A DNA stretch of 64,000 nt from Streptomyces sp. Ru73 (GTDB lineage Bacteria > Actinomycetota > Actinomycetes > Streptomycetales > Streptomycetaceae). The notes beneath the pieces are model-generated. The model ran no database searches, was not told the DNA's origin, and was given only the letters and a program-made list of their open reading frames with translations. Below, piece after piece: positions 62,118-64,000 of this stretch. The first letter of the stretch is position 1, and every line of letters starts with the position of its first letter. The translations under genes were made by a program, and so were the position numbers. The stretch spans positions 1 to 64,000 of the forward strand of contig NZ_PQSQ01000029.1 in NCBI RefSeq assembly GCF_002920575.1. The letters run 5' to 3'.

Positions 62118-62857
62118 TACCGCGTGATCGCCGTGTCCCCGGACGTCGTCCCGATCGCGATGTGCGGCCGCCGCTCCGGGTCCGCCCAGGCCAGGATGCG
62201 GGCCATCGCGTCCGCCGGCACGGACACACAGCCCGCCGTCGCGCCCTTGCCGTTGACGTGCAGGAAGATCCCGGCACCCCGGCCGCGCACCGGCTCGTCG
62301 TAGTTGAAGCCGATGACCAGCGCCCGGTCGTACTGCGTCGGGTAGTCCGCCAGCCGCTCCGACTCCTTCGCCGCGCAGTCGGAGGGCAGCGGCTCGGTCC
62401 AGCGGTTGTACGCCGCCGAGGCGTTGTCCTCGCACCACCAGGAATCGCCGTGCACCGGCCGGTAGGCGACCTTCGTACCGGGCGGCGCCGCGCTGATCCC
62501 GAAGCCGAACGGCAGGTCGTACAGGCCCGTCGGCGTGGTGTTCGTGCCCTGCTCGCGGGTGCTGCCCTCGGTGACGCCCTTGGCGCCGAACCGGGCCGGT
62601 GCCGAGCCCGCCTGCCGCCAGTGGCCGTCCCGTCGCTCCCACCAGACCAGCCGCCCGTGGGTGGCGGAGGTCTTCGGCGCCACCGCGGTGATCAGCTGAC
62701 TGCCGCCGCCGGTGTCCGCCATCCGGGCGGGCAGCGGTCCGCCGGTACGGCCGGCCGCCGGGTCCCGTGAAGCCGCGGCGGCCGGTCCCGATGCGGCCGT
62801 CGCGGCCAGCGCGAGCGCGGCCGCACCGGCGGCCAGTGCCTGCAACGAAGGCTTCAT
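62114..62857 (-). CDS. Secreted L,D-transpeptidase (YkuD-type) family protein
   Basis: A 247-residue protein with a signal peptide (residues about 5-30). The YkuD-like active site is His200 (FLHVNG) and Cys210 in TAGCVS; GIFLHVNG and LPFGFG are family segments. It could cross-link meso-diaminopimelate residues of peptidoglycan or act as a related carboxypeptidase. A TACAGT hexamer ends 6 bases before the ATG and no ribosome-binding site is present, which suggests a leaderless message. Confidence 0.83.
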   Translation of the reverse strand: MKPSLQALAAGAAALALAATAASGPAAAASRDPAAGRTGGPLPARMADTGGGSQLITAVAPKTSATHGRLVWWERRDGHWRQAGSAPARFGAKGVTEGSTREQGTNTTPTGLYDLPFGFGISAAPPGTKVAYRPVHGDSWWCEDNASAAYNRWTEPLPSDCAAKESERLADYPTQYDRALVIGFNYDEPVRGRGAGIFLHVNGKGATAGCVSVPADAMARILAWADPERRPHIAIGTTSGDTAITRY

Positions 62858-63046
62858 GACGGCACTGTAGGGCGCCCGCGCCCCGTTCCGCGCCCCCGCA
62901 AACGGGTCATTTCCGCCCGCGGGCCCTGCCCGATCCGCCGCGCGCCCCGGCGGTAGCCGGGCCAGACTCGGGTACGGGGGCCAGGAGAACCGCCGCGGGC
63001 GGACCGCCCGCGGCACGCACCGCACCTGCGATCCAGGAGGTCTTCC

Positions 63047-63244
63047 GTGGAACGGCAGCCGCACGCGCACGACCCCGGCGGCCCGACACCGCCCAACCCG
63101 GGCCCGGGCCCGGTCCCGGACCCCGTGCCGGGGCCGCCCGACCCCGTACCGCCCACGCCGGAACCGTCCCCGGTGCCGCGCCCGCCCGGGCCGGATCCCG
63201 ACCCGGTCCCCGAGCCGTCGCCGCAGCCCAGCCCGCTCGGCTGA
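63047..63244 (+). CDS. Small proline-rich protein
   Basis: A 65-residue protein of roughly 45% proline with repeats such as PGPGPVPDPVPG and PDPVPEPSPQPSPLG. Its start, a GTG, has a strong GGAGG site 7 bases upstream, which argues for real translation. No signal peptide or known domain is seen. It may be disordered or a cell-wall spacer; its role is unknown. A terminator hairpin follows. Confidence 0.6.
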   Translation: MERQPHAHDPGGPTPPNPGPGPVPDPVPGPPDPVPPTPEPSPVPRPPGPDPDPVPEPSPQPSPLG

Positions 63245-63278
63245 CCCGGCGGGATTGACCCGCCCGGAACGGGAACCC

Positions 63279-63307
63279 GTGCGTACGGCCCCCGCGGCCG
63301 TACGCAC
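63279..63307 (+). terminator. Terminator after proline-rich gene
   Basis: A perfect 12-bp stem (GTGCGTACGGCC with GGCCGTACGCAC) with a 5-base loop. Confidence 0.8.
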
Positions 63308-63361
63308 CCCGTGCGGCCCGCGGCCCGTACGCCCGCACGACCAGAAGGAGAGGTGCTTCCC

Positions 63362-64000
63362 ATGGCCATCGCCACGGTGAACCCGGCCACCGGCGAGACC
63401 CTCAAGACGTTCGACGCGCTCAACGAAGGCGAGATCGAGGACCGCCTCGTCCGCGCGGACCAGGCCTGGCAGGAGTACCGCACCACCGGCTTCGACCGGC
63501 GCGCCCAGCTGCTGCGCAAGGCGGCGGACCTGCTGGAGGCCGACGCGGACGACATCGCCCGCACCATGACCACCGAGATGGGCAAGCCGCTGGCCCAGGC
63601 CCGTGCCGAGGCCGCCAAGTGCGTGAAGACGATGCGCTGGTACGCCGACCACGCCGAGGCGCTGCTCGCCGACGAGCACCCGCGTGCCGCCGACATCAAG
63701 GACTCCGGCGCGGCCCGCGCGTACGTGCGCTACCGCCCGCTGGGCCCGGTGCTCGCGGTGATGCCGTGGAACTTCCCGCTCTGGCAGGTGATCCGCTTCG
63801 CCGCGCCCGCGCTGATGGCAGGCAACGTCGGCCTGCTCAAGCACGCCTCGAACGTCCCCCAGACGGCCCTGTACCTCGAAGACCTCTTCCGCCGCGCGGG
63901 CTTCCCCGAGGGCGCCTTCCAGACGCTGCTGATCGGGTCGGGCTCGGTGGAGATGATCCTGCGCGACCCGCGGGTGGCCGCCGCGACGCTGACCGGCAGC
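63362..64000 (+). CDS. Aldehyde dehydrogenase (succinate-semialdehyde dehydrogenase-like), N-terminal part
   Basis: The first 213 codons of a NAD(P)-dependent aldehyde dehydrogenase that runs off the window. The start MAIATVNPATGETLKTF, MTTEMGKPLAQARAE, the MPWNFPLWQ segment and KHASNVP (the usual KPSxxxP lysine region) are typical of the GabD2/GabD-like NADP succinate-semialdehyde dehydrogenases. The catalytic Cys and Glu lie beyond the window. ATG at 63362 follows AGAAGGAGAGG. Confidence 0.87.
   Translation, partial: MAIATVNPATGETLKTFDALNEGEIEDRLVRADQAWQEYRTTGFDRRAQLLRKAADLLEADADDIARTMTTEMGKPLAQARAEAAKCVKTMRWYADHAEALLADEHPRAADIKDSGAARAYVRYRPLGPVLAVMPWNFPLWQVIRFAAPALMAGNVGLLKHASNVPQTALYLEDLFRRAGFPEGAFQTLLIGSGSVEMILRDPRVAAATLTGS

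Overview
The window is a high-GC (roughly 70-75%) actinobacterial chromosome segment, almost certainly Streptomyces or a close relative. The evidence is a conservon operon (roadblock, DUF742, CvnD-type GTPase), very strong third-position G/C bias, many GTG starts and one TTG start, ATGA/GTGA gene overlaps, Tat signal peptides, a SpoIIE-type phosphatase and leaderless promoters. It looks like ordinary chromosome rich in catabolic and regulatory genes. I see no insertion sequence, prophage or CRISPR array.

Layout. 1-2.4 kb: the end of a conservon (sensor kinase tail, CvnB, CvnC, CvnD) closed by a GAF protein. 2.4-10.7 kb: an acyl-CoA dehydrogenase homologue without its usual catalytic Glu, a Tat-exported beta-propeller/amidohydrolase, an alpha/beta hydrolase, a split transketolase under a SoxR/MerR-type promoter, and a YiaA-like membrane protein. 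10.8-12.8 kb: tRNA-Pro(GGG) and an MHS-family transporter. 12.8-17.5 kb: efeO-efeB (iron/heme) and a secreted phosphoesterase. 17.6-22.5 kb: hydrolase, VOC protein, GNAT acetyltransferase and acyl-CoA ligase. 22.5-27.7 kb: lutABC with an IclR regulator and a divergent MFS transporter. 28-31.3 kb: a YceI protein and two anchored proteins of unknown function. 31.4-35.6 kb: larA-larE-larB facing larC (nickel-pincer lactate racemase and cofactor synthesis). 35.7-40 kb: secreted isoaspartyl peptidase, GH84 hexosaminidase and an MBL-fold protein. 40.2-47.7 kb: a CoA-linked acid degradation block (3-hydroxyacyl-CoA dehydrogenase, two-subunit CoA-transferase, LysR regulator, thiolase, MHS transporter). 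47.8-53.8 kb: hydrolase, an XRE / ImmA-IrrE protease / polytopic membrane protein operon, a P450 and a D,D-carboxypeptidase. 53.8-58.4 kb: DUF309 and DUF427 proteins, then a carnitine degradation operon (thioesterase, carnitine dehydrogenase, BKACE) next to a regulator that fuses XRE and TetR DNA-binding domains. 58.5-64 kb: PAS-GAF-PP2C-ATPase phosphatase, MFS exporter, L,D-transpeptidase, small proline-rich protein and the start of an aldehyde dehydrogenase.

How the genes fit together. Three small-acid programmes stand out. Lactate is served by racemisation (lar) and oxidation (lut). The CoA-transferase, thiolase and dehydrogenase set degrades a beta-keto acid, and a shared sequence motif lies upstream of both the CoA-transferase operon and the thiolase. 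Carnitine is oxidised, cleaved by BKACE to a betainyl thioester plus acetoacetate, and hydrolysed to glycine betaine. The sequence also shows candidate operators: a SoxR-like box before the transketolase genes, IclR-like palindromes at 26229-26247 and 56477-56495, and paired TCAAC-N5-GTTGR sites before the XRE/ImmA operon. All functions and operator assignments come from reading the sequence; no searches were run.
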